NCBI GenBank assembly: GCA_905210435.1
Contig: CAJLWO010000005.1
Location: 1 to 64,000 of the forward strand
DNA length: 64,000 nucleotides
Reading direction: 5' to 3'
Source of the DNA: an uncultured Bacteroidales bacterium
GTDB lineage: Bacteria; Bacteroidota; Bacteroidia; Bacteroidales; Muribaculaceae
The notes under the pieces were generated by a model. That model had not been told where the DNA came from, did no database searches, and saw only the letters and a program-made list of their open reading frames with translations. Within the stretch, counting starts at the first letter, position 1; the number at the start of each line of letters is the position of its first letter. Made by a program: the position numbers and the translations under genes. This document shows positions 61,606 through 64,000 of the stretch, piece by piece.

Positions 61606-61612
61606 CAATACT

Positions 61613-62764
61613 ATGAAAATTCTGATATTAAAAATATTGTTTCTGGTTGTTCCGGTCATGATGCTGACAGGATGTTCCGACCATGAGGACAGTCCCGCCC
61701 CCGAATGTCCGCGCGCCGTACTTGTCTACATGGCCGCCAACAATTCGCTCGGCGCCGCACATTACGACACCGACGACCTCAACGAGATGGCGATTGCCGC
61801 CAGGCAGGGCGATTTCGGCCACTCCCGCCTCTTCGTCTACCATCACGCCCGTAATGCCGCCCCGGTACTCAAGGAGATAACCGCCTATGGCGAACGTATC
61901 GTCGCCACCTACGACAAATCAGCCTCATCGGTTTCATCGGCACGCATGAGCCGTGTCATCGACGATTTCCGCCGCTACGCACCGGCCTCGCGCTACGGCA
62001 TAATACTCTGGAGCCACGGCAGCGGATGGATTGAAAACGGGATGGAACAGCCAGCTCGGCCAAATGCACGGAGCGAAGGTGAAATGATACCGCTGTCGTT
62101 CGGCGACGACGGCGGCCGCTACATGAACGTCACCACCCTCGCGACGACGCTTCGCGGCAAAGGCTTTGACTATATCTACTTCGACTGCTGCTACATGGCC
62201 GGCGTCGAGGTGGCCTACGAGCTTCGCGACTGCGCCAGCCGCATTGTAGCCTCGTCAACCGAGCTGCCCGCTTCGGGCATGCCCTATGACGAGACGTTGC
62301 GCTATCTGCTCAAGGCCGATGCCGACCTCGCAGGCGCGGCACGCGCTACTTTCGATTTCTACAATGCCATGTCGGGACAGAACCGCACCTGCACCATTTC
62401 CGTAATCGACACAGCCGGCCTCGAAGCGCTTGCCGAAGCTACCCGGGCCGTGTATGAGGCCAACAACGTCACATCCGACGGCTTCGCCCCACAACAATTC
62501 ATGACCTACAAATGTTATCTTTTTGATTTCGGTCAATACGTCGGCGACCTTGCGTCGCAGCACCCCGGACTTAAAGCCGGGTTCGACAACGCGCTTGACA
62601 ACACTGTCATCTTCAAGGCATCCACACCACGGATATGGAACGTGTTGCCGCTAACGCATCACTCCGGGCTGTCGACTCGTATTCCCGATTATTCCGACGA
62701 CGACAGCTACAACTACGACAACCTGCAATGGGCCGCCGACGTAGCCTCGGCGCTCAGCAGATAA
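61613..62764 (+). CDS. Clostripain-family (C11) cysteine protease, lipoprotein
   Basis: A 383-residue lipoprotein: the ATG at 61613 starts a signal ending MLTGC. The clostripain-type core follows: an N-terminal VLVYMAANNSLG strand, the catalytic histidine in IILWSHGSGW and the cysteine in YIYFDCCYMAGVE. Such proteins cleave after Arg or similar residues and are common in gut Bacteroidales. It carries no added C-terminal domain. The MscS gene follows after 22 bases, so they may be co-transcribed, though no functional link is known. Confidence 0.85.
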   Translation: MKILILKILFLVVPVMMLTGCSDHEDSPAPECPRAVLVYMAANNSLGAAHYDTDDLNEMAIAARQGDFGHSRLFVYHHARNAAPVLKEITAYGERIVATYDKSASSVSSARMSRVIDDFRRYAPASRYGIILWSHGSGWIENGMEQPARPNARSEGEMIPLSFGDDGGRYMNVTTLATTLRGKGFDYIYFDCCYMAGVEVAYELRDCASRIVASSTELPASGMPYDETLRYLLKADADLAGAARATFDFYNAMSGQNRTCTISVIDTAGLEALAEATRAVYEANNVTSDGFAPQQFMTYKCYLFDFGQYVGDLASQHPGLKAGFDNALDNTVIFKASTPRIWNVLPLTHHSGLSTRIPDYSDDDSYNYDNLQWAADVASALSR

Positions 62765-62786
62765 CGTATCAACCATACATCCCACT

Positions 62787-63893
62787 ATGTTTCAGACTCA
62801 AAACGATTTAGTCGGCACCAACCCCGTCAAAGGCATCGACATGAGCGAAGGCATCGAGCAACTGAAGAACTTTTCGTTCAACGACTTCATCAGCGACCTC
62901 TCGGAGCGCCTTGTCAATTTTGCCATCGACGTGGCCATTGCCATCGCCGTGTTCTACATCGGCAAATTCATCATACGGCGCATATACCGCCTGATTGCCT
63001 CTGTGCTCGTGCGCCGGCAGGTCGACAACTCACTCACCACATTCATTCTCAGTTTTGTCAAGATTGTACTCTACTTCATACTGATTATAACCGTAATAGG
63101 CATACTCGGTATAGAAACGAGCTCGTTCCTGGCACTCTTCGCCTCGGCCGGCGTGGCCATCGGTATGGCCTTGAGCGGCACGCTGCAGAACTTTGCCGGC
63201 GGCGTACTCATACTCCTGCTCAAGCCTTACAAAGTTGGCGACTACATCGAGGCCCAGGGATATGCCGGCACCGTACGCGAGATACAGATATTCCACACCG
63301 TTATCACCACCTACGACAACAAGGCCATCATCATACCCAACGGCGGCCTGTCGACCTCAAGCGTCAACAACTGGTCGCGCGAGGAATACCGCCGCGTGGC
63401 ATGGGACGTGTCAATATCCTACGGCGACTCCGTTGAAACAGCCCGCAAAGCCATACTCGACATGTTCTCCGACGACCACCGCATCATACGCGAATCGGCC
63501 GACGAACTTCACCTTCTTGAAGACACCGATGACCCGCAGGCCACCACGGCCGACATCTTGCCCGAACCGCATAAACCCGGCTTCTTTCGCCGTATTTTTT
63601 CGCGTAAGGACAAGGTGAAGGAAGCCCTCGACCGCTGGCAGGAAGCGCGCGACCACAACATAAAAGCGCTCAAACCGCGCGTCACCCGCGACCCGTCGGT
63701 CGTAGTCAACCAGCTTGCCGACTCAAGCGTGCAGCTACAGGTACGCGCATGGGTGGAAAGCGCCAACTACTGGGCCGTGTTCTACGACTACAACGAGCGG
63801 ATATACAACGAATTGCCGTCGCATGGCATCAATTTCCCATTTCCACAGATGGATGTGCACATCAACCACGTGGCACAAAAGCCCCAAGCCTGA
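62787..63893 (+). CDS. mscS: MscS-family small-conductance mechanosensitive channel
   Basis: A 368-residue inner-membrane protein. Hydrophobic helices lie at about residues 40-62, 80-105 and 108-130, followed by the pore helix and the MscS signature GVAIGMALSGTLQNFAGGVLILLLKPYKVGDYIEAQG and the beta domain (GTVREIQIFHTVITTYDNKAIIIPNG). Compared with ordinary MscS there is an insertion of about 60 residues in the cytoplasmic domain (about 245-305; charged, with GFFRRIFSRKDKVKEALDRW). It should relieve turgor on hypo-osmotic shock. The gap after it (63894-64000) holds a possible -7 element for the next gene. Confidence 0.93.
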   Translation: MFQTQNDLVGTNPVKGIDMSEGIEQLKNFSFNDFISDLSERLVNFAIDVAIAIAVFYIGKFIIRRIYRLIASVLVRRQVDNSLTTFILSFVKIVLYFILIITVIGILGIETSSFLALFASAGVAIGMALSGTLQNFAGGVLILLLKPYKVGDYIEAQGYAGTVREIQIFHTVITTYDNKAIIIPNGGLSTSSVNNWSREEYRRVAWDVSISYGDSVETARKAILDMFSDDHRIIRESADELHLLEDTDDPQATTADILPEPHKPGFFRRIFSRKDKVKEALDRWQEARDHNIKALKPRVTRDPSVVVNQLADSSVQLQVRAWVESANYWAVFYDYNERIYNELPSHGINFPFPQMDVHINHVAQKPQA

Positions 63894-63982
63894 CCCGTTG
63901 CATTTTTAAATATTTAACACTATTTTATACAAATTCGCGTCCAAATCATAAAAGATTCGCTCATAAATCGGAATATTTTATG

Positions 63983-63990
63983 TAAATTTG
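63983..63990 (+). promoter_or_regulatory. possible -7 element (TAAATTTG) for a gene beyond the right edge
   Basis: TAAATTTG fits TAnnTTTG 10 bases before the end of the window. No -33 box is evident. Confidence 0.3.
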
Positions 63991-64000
63991 CGTGATAGTG

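Noticed and set aside
1..64000. CRISPR array, rRNA, tRNA
   Set aside because: No regularly spaced long repeats and no tRNA or rRNA-like sequence was seen in any gap.

Overview
The window looks like a chromosomal segment of a gut Bacteroidales bacterium, most likely Muribaculaceae or a close relative. The evidence is a set of paired SusC/SusD genes with hybrid two-component regulators, lipoprotein signals typical of the phylum, promoters of the TTG/TTTG-(19-21)-TAnnTTTG type, and moderately GC-rich coding sequence. The taxon is inferred from gene content only.

Layout. 1-12.1 kb: a fructan utilisation locus. An IS1380-type element, cut by the left edge, has inserted into susD. It is followed on the minus strand by susC and a fructose-sensor-like hybrid regulator, and on the plus strand by a GH32 fructanase, a sugar MFS permease and a fructokinase. 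12.1-17.6 kb: accessory genes: an exported carboxymuconolactone decarboxylase/cupin fusion, a tightly coupled DUF362 protein and TonB receptor, and a DUF1016 (YhcG-like) nuclease gene. 17.8-33.4 kb: a beta-1,4-galactan (pectic galactan) locus: a beta-propeller hybrid regulator, SusC, SusD, a SusE/F-like glycan-binding lipoprotein, two tandem GH53 endo-galactanases and a GH2 beta-galactosidase. 33.5-35.4 kb: an AT-rich island with an AlbA_2/ATPase-type regulator.

35.4-41.9 kb: a TPP-riboswitch-controlled thiamine operon on the minus strand (thiS, TenI-ThiE fusion, thiG, thiH, thiF, a methyltransferase, tenA, thiD), without thiC. 41.9-42.9 kb: a cupin gene divergent from an HxlR regulator. 43.1-49.2 kb: glutamate synthase gltB-gltD. 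49.3-50.9 kb: a frameshifted IS4-superfamily transposase. 50.9-51.9 kb: two related small lipoproteins. 52.2-55.8 kb: etfB-etfA-acyl-CoA dehydrogenase. 56.2-61.4 kb: a PurF-like protein with a degenerate glutaminase domain, downstream of purL. 61.6-63.9 kb: a clostripain-family lipoprotein protease and an MscS channel.

Repeats. Two inverted copies of a 185-bp MITE-like element with matching termini lie about 11 kb apart, one in the fructan operon and one in the leader of the galactan susC. Two arrays of a 9-bp GTCNGACNN repeat, several REP-like GC-rich hairpins and many long perfect inverted repeats occupy the intergenic gaps. No rRNA, tRNA or CRISPR array was recognised. The most unusual items are the MITE pair, the disrupted fructan susD, the PurF-like protein lacking glutaminase residues, the methyltransferase in the thiamine operon with no thiC, the DUF362-TonB receptor pair, and a candidate small RNA near 13.3 kb.
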